A stretch of 64,000 bases of DNA from a virus. Below the pieces are notes generated by a model. The model had not been told where the DNA came from, searched no databases, and worked only from the letters and a program-made list of their open reading frames with translations. The stretch spans positions 1 through 64,000 of IMG/VR virus record IMGVR_UViG_3300007609_001486; one strand, written 5' to 3'. Shown piece by piece: positions 52,486 to 60,049 of this stretch (position 1 is the stretch's first letter; each line of letters begins with the position of its first letter). Made by a program: the position numbers and the translations under genes.

Positions 52486-53361
52486 TATAGGAATATCGCC
52501 TGCACAAGTGCACCAATTTCGTGTGCAAATTACAGGTTCTTCAGGAACTTCAAAACTACCTTCATAGATATTACCTAAACTCCCCCCAACTCTGCATGTA
52601 GCACGATGCACTTCTCCGTCCCAGTTTATCATTAAACTTTCTAATCCCACATTGCAACTCCATCCCTTGAATTTATTGAGGTGATTCTTTATAATTTCGT
52701 TTGCGTGCATGGTTGATGTATCATCTATAACACAATTTGGCCTTGCAGTTCCAGTGTTTTGTAGAATCCAGTCTAAATCTTCTGTAGCATACTTTAAATC
52801 GTCAAACCAGTCATGATCGCCATTAGTCCATCTTATGCGTCTTATTACTGTAGGAATATTCATTGATTGCAACATTTCCCATGCTCTTTTTACCATATCC
52901 ATATATTCGTGGTGTGCCATTAAATGTACTATTACGTCTCTATCAAATACTTTACCTACATTAATTGCATTGTTTAAACTTTTAGACCATAACTCGTTGT
53001 CAAAGTGTAGACTGAATACGTATTGATTCACAGGCTGATCAAGGTACCATTGCACATTACGTAACCCGTTTGAAGTTACATTTATCCATTTAACATGCAT
53101 TGATTCATCTATATGATTTATAAGTTCTTCAATTTTAGGGTGAACAGTTGGCTCGCCCCCGGTCAGACTCATTCTTACAGGTTTTGCAAGTTCTTCTAAT
53201 TTATCTACAGCATCTAACATATGCTTAATTTCGGCATGGGGACTAAAATTATCATGTATACTCGGAGGACAATAGGCACAATCTAAATTGCATCTTTTAC
53301 CTATATTCCATTCTACTTTAACAGTGTCAGTATTGTCGTAAACATTTTCGACTTTAAACAT
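52468..53361 (-). CDS. radical SAM protein, family C
   Basis: 297 residues, the shortest of family C. VEWNIGKRCNLDCAYCPPSI gives C24, C28 and C31, identical in position to the gene at 46027; DNFSPHAEIKHMLDA follows; MSLTGGEPTVHPKIEELI is the GGEP strand. C-terminal FKGWSCNVG, RATCRVGGSLGNIYEG and ICTRNWCTCAGD form the family's Cys cluster. It starts inside the stop of the upstream minus-strand family B gene (ATGTTTAA, 8-base overlap), a B-C pair equivalent to 44718/46027 but on the other strand. Confidence 0.9.
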   Translation of the reverse strand: MFKVENVYDNTDTVKVEWNIGKRCNLDCAYCPPSIHDNFSPHAEIKHMLDAVDKLEELAKPVRMSLTGGEPTVHPKIEELINHIDESMHVKWINVTSNGLRNVQWYLDQPVNQYVFSLHFDNELWSKSLNNAINVGKVFDRDVIVHLMAHHEYMDMVKRAWEMLQSMNIPTVIRRIRWTNGDHDWFDDLKYATEDLDWILQNTGTARPNCVIDDTSTMHANEIIKNHLNKFKGWSCNVGLESLMINWDGEVHRATCRVGGSLGNIYEGSFEVPEEPVICTRNWCTCAGDIPISKKKM

Positions 53362-54619
53362 ATTTCTTAAACTCTGGATTGATATGTTCGAAAGGTCCCT
53401 GCGATCTAGTTTTATCTAATGCGCGATTAAACTCAATAGTTTCCCGCCATAAATGATGTTGATCAGTGGCTTTTATATATGTTATTACGTCGTTAATTTG
53501 GTTAATTGTAAATTCCAATAACTTACCATTATCTTTGACAAGTTTAAAATTTGGAACTTTTTCTTTAACCTGTTCTAGTCTTTTCACTACTTCTTGTTTT
53601 AGATCTTTTGGTAATACTTGAGCAGAAAGAACCCTAGGATGGTCGACACTTTTAGCATAAAATATTATGCCCAAATCATCTAAGAAATATTCTATCATTT
53701 TATCTAAGACCATAATGTTATTTACTTGGAATGCAACTGCTCCTACAATACGATTAATATTGGGAATATCTTGCATTACTTTTATATTTTTTATTAGGGT
53801 TTCCCAATCACCATTTCCTCTTACATATTCATAACTTTTACCTATTCCATCTATGCTAACATTTACAGCGACACTTTTAAATCTAGGCCAGTAATCGTGT
53901 ATATTCCTGCCACCTTTTATACCTAAAATCGTCCCATTAGTTGCATATTTAATTTCGATATTTTCTCCGTATGTGGAAAGCATATCTAAGATCTTATAAT
54001 GGTGCGGGTCCATGAGAGGCTCGCCTCCGGCAAATTCAACCCTTCGGAAATATGGCAACAACTTTTCAAAACTGTTCCACCAGTTTGTGTTATCTTCAAA
54101 ATGACCTAAATAAGGATTCTTTTTGAGGTTTAAATTATCTACCATGTTAGGTAAGAAAACATCGTCGTCCTTATAGTAACCTTCGATAGAATCCCAATCT
54201 TTCCACGAAGTGCTGTCAACAGGATTGCACATTCTGCACTTTAAATTACATAGATTGTTAATTTTAATTTCAATGGTAGGGATTTCAAAAGGCATTGAGT
54301 AATCTTCATTAAGGTTGTCTAAAGCATTAGGATAAAGATTTATTCTTGACTCTGGAATAACATTCTCTATATGTCGTTGTCGTAAACTTTGTACTCCTTG
54401 ATCCTCCAACATATAACAGGGTAAACATTCAGGCGGCCTCTCATCATTTAACACCTGCTGTCTGATACGTAGCATATTTTCGTTATTCCAAATTTCTTCT
54501 AAACTTTCATCTTGAATGTAGCCAACAGGGTGACTGCGGCAGCATATTTTTACTGCGCCGTCCTCTCGGGTAGCAAGTCCAGTAAAAGGGTGCATACAAA
54601 ATGTACAGGATTTTTTCAT
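53354..54619 (-). CDS. twitch-type radical SAM protein, family B
   Basis: 421 residues on the minus strand. N-terminal module: SCTFCMHPF (C5, C8), VKICCRS (C26, C27) and ECLPCYMLEDQG. Core: LCNLKCRMCNPVDSTSW at C124, C128 and C131; VEFAGGEPLMDPHHYKIL. VNVSIDGIGKSYEYVRG is the strand after the core, shared with the other family B genes. It has a divergent start relative to the 2OG-dioxygenase-like operon, 39 bases away; a minus-strand TATAAT (54644-54649) is its likely -10 element. Downstream it couples to a family C gene by 8 bases. Confidence 0.9.
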   Translation of the reverse strand: MKKSCTFCMHPFTGLATREDGAVKICCRSHPVGYIQDESLEEIWNNENMLRIRQQVLNDERPPECLPCYMLEDQGVQSLRQRHIENVIPESRINLYPNALDNLNEDYSMPFEIPTIEIKINNLCNLKCRMCNPVDSTSWKDWDSIEGYYKDDDVFLPNMVDNLNLKKNPYLGHFEDNTNWWNSFEKLLPYFRRVEFAGGEPLMDPHHYKILDMLSTYGENIEIKYATNGTILGIKGGRNIHDYWPRFKSVAVNVSIDGIGKSYEYVRGNGDWETLIKNIKVMQDIPNINRIVGAVAFQVNNIMVLDKMIEYFLDDLGIIFYAKSVDHPRVLSAQVLPKDLKQEVVKRLEQVKEKVPNFKLVKDNGKLLEFTINQINDVITYIKATDQHHLWRETIEFNRALDKTRSQGPFEHINPEFKKYV

Positions 54620-54645
54620 AATGTTACTTATCTCATATGGCTAAT

Positions 54646-54653
54646 TATAAATA
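54646..54653 (+). promoter_or_regulatory. divergent promoter region with perfect late element
   Basis: TATAAATA on the plus strand, six bases before ATG 54659 and 21 before ATG 54674. As a T4-type -10 element it would start transcription near 54659, giving a leaderless or very short leader. It overlaps a minus-strand TATAAT (54644-54649) serving the opposite gene. Confidence 0.5.
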
Positions 54654-54658
54654 ATTTT

Positions 54659-55327
54659 ATGATAACTCCCACTATGTATTCATTAGACGAAAATATTTTA
54701 CAAGAAGCAGTCAATTCTTTACCTCAAATAAGTTTTAAACTTTCCTTAAATCACCCTACAGAAGATTTTTTTTATAGTCCATGGGTTATAAAAGACGAAT
54801 ATAAAGGCACGGTATGGAACGACGTTTTGAAAAGTTTACCAGAAATGCAGGGAGAAGCTAGATTAATAAAACTAGATCCTGGATTTTGTTATTATGCTCA
54901 TGCTGATATAGATGACAGATGGCACTTATCGTTACAAGCCGAACATTCCTTTTTAGTTGACATACAAAATGAAAAACTACATAAAGTACAAGTTGATGGA
55001 AAATGGTATTATTTCGAAGCAACTAATATTCATAGCGCAACAAACTTTAGTAACAAACCTCGTATTCAATTAGTTGTGAGAAAATTATTGCAAAAAAATA
55101 AAATTATAGATCCCATATGTGTAAATTTAATTTTAAAAGAGTATAGACATGATTATAGATATCTATTTGATAGCACAGTAAGCCCATGGTTAAATAAAGC
55201 TAATAAAACTGGATATATCTCTAACTTTGAAAAGAAAGATAAATCTGTAAAATTTATAATTTCCGAGTATGCGCTAAGTTCGCTTAAACAAATTTTACCA
55301 AAGGAGTTTGAATTAAGATGTCTGTAA
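54659..55327 (+). CDS. 2OG-Fe(II) dioxygenase-like protein (aspartyl-hydroxylase type)
   Basis: 222 residues from ATG 54659; ATG 54674 is an alternative with 217 residues and more room for a leader. YYAHADIDDRWHLSL gives H81 and D83 of the iron-binding facial triad, IHSATN the distal His, and RIQLVVRK the arginine that binds 2-oxoglutarate, in the order seen in aspartyl/asparaginyl beta-hydroxylase-like enzymes. These use oxygen and 2-oxoglutarate to hydroxylate amino acids or related compounds. The last 80 residues are unrecognised. It is first of five adjacent dioxygenase-like genes and overlaps the next by 10 bases. Confidence 0.7.
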   Translation: MITPTMYSLDENILQEAVNSLPQISFKLSLNHPTEDFFYSPWVIKDEYKGTVWNDVLKSLPEMQGEARLIKLDPGFCYYAHADIDDRWHLSLQAEHSFLVDIQNEKLHKVQVDGKWYYFEATNIHSATNFSNKPRIQLVVRKLLQKNKIIDPICVNLILKEYRHDYRYLFDSTVSPWLNKANKTGYISNFEKKDKSVKFIISEYALSSLKQILPKEFELRCL

Positions 55328-55866
55328 GGTTTGTAGGAAATTGTAAGACAGTAAACTGGCAAGAATTAATCGAATCAATAAGCCGTATAGACGGAGACGT
55401 AAGAACATATGGAGTAAACTTTTATCAAGATTCTAATCAAAATTTTAATGAGATAATAGATTTATGGAAGACTGCAGGATACGATAAAACAGAAACAGTA
55501 GAATGGATAAATTATTATCCAGGAAAACATTTTGGAACCCATTACGTAACACAATTTGAAGAGTATACTGATACTTTATGTGCACGTGCTTGGATTAGTA
55601 AAATACGTCCTGGGAAGTATGCGCCTTATCATAAAGATATCGATGATAATATAGAAGAATACCTAGCCAGGGGAGATTTAGTACGATATACCGCGCATCC
55701 TTGTATTCCTAAAAAAGGACAAATCTTAATTATAGACGAAACCGTATTACATTTAGAAGAACAAGGAAATGTGTACAAGTGGTCAGATTACTTTGCATGG
55801 CATGGCGGCGGAAATATAAGTTTTGAACCTAAATACTTATTCAATTATCTAGGAGTCAAAAAATGA
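55318..55866 (+). CDS. 2OG-Fe(II) dioxygenase-like protein, paralogue pair member 1
   Basis: 182 residues. APYHKDIDDN gives H105 and D107; RYTAHPCIPKKGQILIIDE and VLHLEEQGNVYKW provide the probable distal His, and AWHGGGNISF follows. The next gene has the same plan (WHPDYTDD, FHMESQGNSYQW, DWHGGLNMG) and the same start (VRFVGN against MRFIGN) and end (NYLGVKK against NFLGYKR), so the pair arose by tandem duplication. The 2-oxoglutarate-binding basic residue is not certain. AAGGAG lies upstream of the ATG. It overlaps the second copy by four bases. Confidence 0.65.
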   Translation: MSVRFVGNCKTVNWQELIESISRIDGDVRTYGVNFYQDSNQNFNEIIDLWKTAGYDKTETVEWINYYPGKHFGTHYVTQFEEYTDTLCARAWISKIRPGKYAPYHKDIDDNIEEYLARGDLVRYTAHPCIPKKGQILIIDETVLHLEEQGNVYKWSDYFAWHGGGNISFEPKYLFNYLGVKK

Positions 55867-56396
55867 GATTTATAGGTAACAGTAGTGAAGTAATTGATTG
55901 GGATCAGTATGTAAATTTGATCGAATGTGATCAAGGAAGAATTAGGGGAACAGCTCAAAGAGATGATATTCATCATAATCCTAAGGTTGCCGAATTAAAA
56001 AATATATGGGAAGTAGCTGGCTACACAAATAATAATGCTGTTGGCTGGATAGATTACGAAATATCACAGGATATAGTTGACAAATTTGCATTTTGGGCAG
56101 GAATGAATCCAATAGCTGGTTGGATTACTAGTGTTCCGCCAGGCTATTGTGTTCCGTGGCATCCCGACTATACAGATGACGAGGAAAAAATACTTTCTAA
56201 CGGTGAGGTATTTAGATTCACCTGTCATATTGGTAAGCCAAGATGGGGCCAAGTCTTTGTACTAGAAGAGCATGTATTTCATATGGAGTCGCAAGGAAAC
56301 TCATATCAATGGTCGGACTGGCAGGACTGGCACGGCGGATTAAATATGGGGTTACACTCTAAACTCCTCTTTAACTTTTTGGGATATAAGCGTTGA
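55863..56396 (+). CDS. 2OG-Fe(II) dioxygenase-like protein, paralogue pair member 2
   Basis: 177 residues, tandem copy of the previous gene (ATGA overlap). VPWHPDYTDDEE gives H100 and D102, VFRFTCHIGKPRWGQVFVLE is the central strand pair, and HVFHMESQGNSYQWSDW holds the distal His. It is richer in Trp than its partner. Both lack a signal peptide and are expected in the cytoplasm. The two copies have diverged widely outside the motifs, so different substrates or a heterodimer are possible. Confidence 0.65.
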   Translation: MRFIGNSSEVIDWDQYVNLIECDQGRIRGTAQRDDIHHNPKVAELKNIWEVAGYTNNNAVGWIDYEISQDIVDKFAFWAGMNPIAGWITSVPPGYCVPWHPDYTDDEEKILSNGEVFRFTCHIGKPRWGQVFVLEEHVFHMESQGNSYQWSDWQDWHGGLNMGLHSKLLFNFLGYKR

Positions 56397-56962
56397 AAAA
56401 TAAATTTTGTTTCGATTTAAAACTTCCAATTAGCGGACCATTAAATAATTTTAAATGTATATACAGGAACGATGCAGAGCCAGACATTTTCTTCATAGAT
56501 CATTCTGACGTAAGCGAAGATTATAAAAATTGGATAAGTGAATGTGGATTAATAATGACATATCCGCCTTTGATTTTTTATACACCCATTGGACATCAAA
56601 TAGGTGTTCACATAGACGGTCCTGGCAAAGTTATGGATAGGGCTTGTATGAACTGGTGCGTACAAGGAGCAGGGAGTCTAATGCACTGGTACGAAGTTAA
56701 AGCAGGGTGTTCTCCATTTGAAGAAACAGAGACACAAGCCGGCACACCATATACACAATACCATCCTAAGGATCTAAATCATCTTCATAGTCAAACTGTT
56801 AAATGGCCTAGTGTTGTTCAAACAGGAATACCCCACAATGTTCATAATAGCACTTGGGAGCCTAGGTGGACAATTAGTTGCGATCTAAGTTTTAAAGATA
56901 CTCCTGAACAAGGACTCACAATGTTTCAAGCACAGGAAATATTTTTTAAATGGATGATTTAG
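56393..56962 (+). CDS. 2OG-Fe(II) dioxygenase-like protein, TTG start
   Basis: 189 residues, starting with TTG in a TTGA overlap with the previous stop; no in-frame ATG is near, and the overlap matches the spacing of neighbouring junctions. IGVHIDGPGK gives H73 and D75, GIPHNVHNS the distal His and PRWTISCDL the arginine. MDRACMNWCVQGAGSLMHWY between them follows the cupin strand order. The region CSPFEETETQAGTPYTQYHP is a loop with no counterpart in the other copies. It is distinct from the paralogue pair upstream, closer in motif order to prolyl/aspartyl hydroxylase-like proteins. Confidence 0.7.
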   Translation: MKNKFCFDLKLPISGPLNNFKCIYRNDAEPDIFFIDHSDVSEDYKNWISECGLIMTYPPLIFYTPIGHQIGVHIDGPGKVMDRACMNWCVQGAGSLMHWYEVKAGCSPFEETETQAGTPYTQYHPKDLNHLHSQTVKWPSVVQTGIPHNVHNSTWEPRWTISCDLSFKDTPEQGLTMFQAQEIFFKWMI

Positions 56963-57663
56963 ATATTCAATTTTACAAAGCTAATAAAAATAAAACCTTC
57001 AAATTAGAACAATTACCGGATGGAACTTATGAGTATCAAGCTATGTGGATTATGGAGCAAAGACACATTGGGTGGTTAGAACTGGAATGCAATCACCCAG
57101 TTGAAATCTACAATGAATTGGAATATTATCTTCATAGAGGACACGAAACACATGTTGGGTGGAGCAGTGTGTGTTTACATGGGCTTGGAGCTGATAAAAT
57201 AGCTACTGCTCCTACATATGGTTATAATGAGTTTACTGCTCCTTACACTTTTACAGATATTTCAACATATTTTCCTAAAACCGTTGAATATTGGAAAAAA
57301 TTTCCTGCAGAGCGGTTTACAAGAATACGATTTATGAAACTTGAAGCAGGGGGGAGCATTAGTGTACACAATGACAACTATGAAAATGTACCAGAAGATT
57401 TTAATCCTTTAGATGGTATACTGCCTATTAATGTTGCAATAGTTCATCCTGATAATTGCGATATGATTATAGAAGATTGCGGGTCAGTGCCTTTTACTTC
57501 TGGCAAAGTTTTTCTAATTAACGTAGCAAAAAATCACATGGTAGTAAATAACTCCAACAAAGATAGAATACACCTTATATCAAACATTATTTTAGGAAAT
57601 AAACGAAGTGAATTTTGTAAATTACTGGTAAGAAGTTATGAAAAATGTTATAACCTTCAATAA
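56950..57663 (+). CDS. 2OG-Fe(II) dioxygenase-like protein (aspartyl-hydroxylase type)
   Basis: 237 residues; the ATG lies 13 bases inside the previous gene. RIRFMKLEAGGSISVHNDNY gives H140 and D142, LPINVAIVHPDNCDMI a central strand, KNHMVVNNS the distal His, and KDRIHLIS the arginine. The N-terminal 110 residues (WLELECNHPVEIYNELEYYL, HVGWSSVCLHGLG) are conserved in style with phage proteins of this type. It overlaps the next gene by 26 bases. Fifth in the row of dioxygenase-like genes, which is inferred from motifs alone. Confidence 0.72.
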   Translation: MDDLDIQFYKANKNKTFKLEQLPDGTYEYQAMWIMEQRHIGWLELECNHPVEIYNELEYYLHRGHETHVGWSSVCLHGLGADKIATAPTYGYNEFTAPYTFTDISTYFPKTVEYWKKFPAERFTRIRFMKLEAGGSISVHNDNYENVPEDFNPLDGILPINVAIVHPDNCDMIIEDCGSVPFTSGKVFLINVAKNHMVVNNSNKDRIHLISNIILGNKRSEFCKLLVRSYEKCYNLQ

Positions 57664-59050
57664 AACATCCCAAGAAATAGTATTTTGTATTGTAGATAAC
57701 ACTGCAAAAATAAAACATGATTGGACCAGAGAAATTATTAAAAACTTATCTGATTTTGTCTTATCGAATATAATACAAAAAGGCTATACTGTATTACAGG
57801 GTGTTTCTGAGGAAGCATTGTTAAGAGAAAGTGCGTCAAAGTATAAACATGCTGTAGTTATATCCACCGGAACAGAGTTTTTAAATGGAGATAATTTTTT
57901 TAAAGCTATTGAAAAGGCAACTTTTCAAGATTATTTTATACAAGGTCATGTTGCTGATAGAAAGGATGGTTACTATGAACTACACGATCAATGTTATTTA
58001 ATTAATTTAAGTATCTATAAGAAGTTAGGTTATCCTTCAATTGGTAGCTTTTCTTATTACGATTCACATGAACAAATAGAACCACATAGAAGTGATGAAA
58101 ACATTCACGATGATTATACGCCAGTGTGGATAAAACCGGGCTCATCAAGGCGGAGATACGAGCATAAGTGGCATGGATGGAATATATTATCAATTGCATT
58201 AGATAATAATTTACCTGTAATAGTATTCAATGAAGATATAAGAAATAATAAAAAATTTTATTATCCTGATTATGAACCTTCATTTCAACTGGCTCATGAG
58301 TACTTGTATGGCAAGCAAATTATAAGTAGCCAGGCTTTCTTTTATCCTTTCAACACTGAACAATACAATACTTCGAATGTAGATTCTATAAATCAGTTAG
58401 TAACACAGGCAAGTGGCCTTAATTGGATCGATTACTTAATTAATAATAATTATTCTAAAGGAACAATTGTAAATTTTGTAGACAATAATACATTTGCATT
58501 AGAAACAATGAAATATATCACTGAATGGAACGGCGAAGATTATCCCCAAATGCTTGAAGACTACGTGCTATCTAGAAGTAGTTTTATGAAGGTATCAAAA
58601 AATAATAGATTAGCAAATATGGATGATCCTTTAACTACATGTTGGGAATATTTTCTAGAACAACATCCTAATTGGAAGGATACGTGGCAAGATATCAAAC
58701 ATAAGGTACAATTTAAATTCACTCATGCAGACTTAGTCCTTAATAAATCACTACCGATTGAACATTGGTTAGAGGAAAAAACAAACACACTTATTAATTT
58801 AAGTCATATTTTTAATTATGATCCAGTTGCTCCATTTATTCCTCTTCAATTGCGTGTAAATAATGAGAATAATCTTATAAAGAAGATTAGACAATATATG
58901 CCTGATGCAACTATTATATTTAGCGCAAGATCTGCAGAAGGTTTTTTTGATTCGTCACCTAACCATTATGTATGCCAAGCAAGTAAAATGCCTTTGGTTA
59001 CCATAAAGGATTTGACTTTCCCCACATGGCGTTATGGGGAGTGGTTATGA
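57638..59050 (+). CDS. large protein of unknown function
   Basis: 470 residues that I cannot place. The N-terminal half has alternating strands and helices with HAVVISTGTEFLNGDNFFKA, FIQGHVADRKDGYYELHDQC and YLINLSIYKKLGYPSIGSFS, which is suggestive of a Rossmann-like or GT-A-like domain but has no clear DxD. The C-terminal half includes LSHIFNYDPVAPFIPLQLRV and DATIIFSARSAEGFFDS, which resembles a second alpha/beta domain. No signal peptide or membrane span is seen. It sits between the dioxygenase-like run and an SDR gene with a 4-base overlap, so it is probably an enzyme of the same pathway. A novel glycosyltransferase is one possibility. Confidence 0.55.
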   Translation: MKNVITFNKTSQEIVFCIVDNTAKIKHDWTREIIKNLSDFVLSNIIQKGYTVLQGVSEEALLRESASKYKHAVVISTGTEFLNGDNFFKAIEKATFQDYFIQGHVADRKDGYYELHDQCYLINLSIYKKLGYPSIGSFSYYDSHEQIEPHRSDENIHDDYTPVWIKPGSSRRRYEHKWHGWNILSIALDNNLPVIVFNEDIRNNKKFYYPDYEPSFQLAHEYLYGKQIISSQAFFYPFNTEQYNTSNVDSINQLVTQASGLNWIDYLINNNYSKGTIVNFVDNNTFALETMKYITEWNGEDYPQMLEDYVLSRSSFMKVSKNNRLANMDDPLTTCWEYFLEQHPNWKDTWQDIKHKVQFKFTHADLVLNKSLPIEHWLEEKTNTLINLSHIFNYDPVAPFIPLQLRVNNENNLIKKIRQYMPDATIIFSARSAEGFFDSSPNHYVCQASKMPLVTIKDLTFPTWRYGEWL

Positions 59051-59640
59051 AGATAGCAATTACGGGGCACACAAGCGGTATAGGTAAAGGTATATATACC
59101 TTTTATAGACGTAGAGCAGTTGAAGTGAAAGGATATAGTTTAGATAATGGCTATAATATTAATGAATACGAATCTATTCTTAAAGATAGTGCAGATTGTA
59201 ACATTTTTATAAACAATGCCTATAGTCATTATAAGCAAAGTGAGATAATTTCTACTTGGGGCGAAATGCATAAAAATTATAAACATTTAATTATTAGTAC
59301 AAGTAGTATAGCTGCAGAGCCGCTATTAGAAATAGAAAAAATATTTCCCCATCTCGTACCATACGGCGAAGAAAAATATGCTATTAATAAAGCAAGTTGG
59401 TTTTTAAATCACAGCGGCTCTAGATGTAAATCCAGCGTTATTATGCCAGGGGTAGTAGAAACTAATTTTTATAATCCCTACGACACAGAAGACGAAAACG
59501 GAATAGAATTATATAATCAAGTCATGAATACCAATAGTATAATCACTGTTGACGATTTAGTTAAGACTGTAGATTTTATTATTCAAAGTTGGAACGGAAG
59601 AAACTTTATAGCAAGTATGACGGTGTTAAATGCTTATTAA
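59047..59640 (+). CDS. short-chain dehydrogenase/reductase (SDR)
   Basis: 197 residues from ATG 59047 (ATGA overlap); an earlier in-frame ATG lies inside the previous gene. KIAITGHTSGIGKG is the cofactor loop TGxxxGIG (residues 6-13), IFINNAY the NNA motif, LIISTSSIAA the catalytic Ser strand and EKYAINKASW the Y111xxxK115 pair, followed by VIMPGVVETNF, the PG motif after the active site. All core SDR motifs are present although the protein is about 50 residues short, with a compact dinucleotide-binding part. An NAD(P)-dependent oxidoreductase in the cytoplasm; substrate unknown. Confidence 0.82.
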   Translation: MKIAITGHTSGIGKGIYTFYRRRAVEVKGYSLDNGYNINEYESILKDSADCNIFINNAYSHYKQSEIISTWGEMHKNYKHLIISTSSIAAEPLLEIEKIFPHLVPYGEEKYAINKASWFLNHSGSRCKSSVIMPGVVETNFYNPYDTEDENGIELYNQVMNTNSIITVDDLVKTVDFIIQSWNGRNFIASMTVLNAY

Positions 59641-60049
59641 AGATTGGATAGATAGAATTTCAAAACCGCAAGAATTACTAGGAGGATATTCAGTGTGTCC
59701 TTATTCTAGGCATGCGCAGTATGAAATAGTACAAGTATATGGGCGTAATATAGTTGTTCCAAATGCAGACTTTGACTTAATAATTTATATACTTTCGGAT
59801 AACTTTTCTCAAATACAAGTTGAAAGTATAGCAAAGGAGTATAATCTACTGTACAAGGAATTGGTTTTCTTACCAGATCCTAAAGATCGATATACAGAAA
59901 TCAATGGCGTAAAAACAAATAATGGTGAACAGAATCTAATACTTTGCCAACCAAGAGCTAAATTAAGAAAAGCAAGAGAAAATCTGTCTAAAACAGATTA
60001 TTATAGTTTCTGGAGTGAAGATTATCTTCGGGAGATCTTAGATACATGA
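59630..60049 (+). CDS. 139-residue conserved-looking protein of unknown function
   Basis: Overlaps the SDR gene by 11 bases and the amidinotransferase by 4. GGYSVCPYSRHAQY near the N-terminus and VFLPDPKDRYTEINGVKTNN, then NLILCQPRAKLRKARENLSK, look strongly constrained (CP, PDP, and the basic RAKLRKAR). There are two cysteines and no CxxC. I do not know the family. The basic, polar signature and the tight coupling to an amidinotransferase suggest a small enzyme or cofactor in the same step, but this is a guess from context. Confidence 0.6.
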   Translation: MLIKDWIDRISKPQELLGGYSVCPYSRHAQYEIVQVYGRNIVVPNADFDLIIYILSDNFSQIQVESIAKEYNLLYKELVFLPDPKDRYTEINGVKTNNGEQNLILCQPRAKLRKARENLSKTDYYSFWSEDYLREILDT

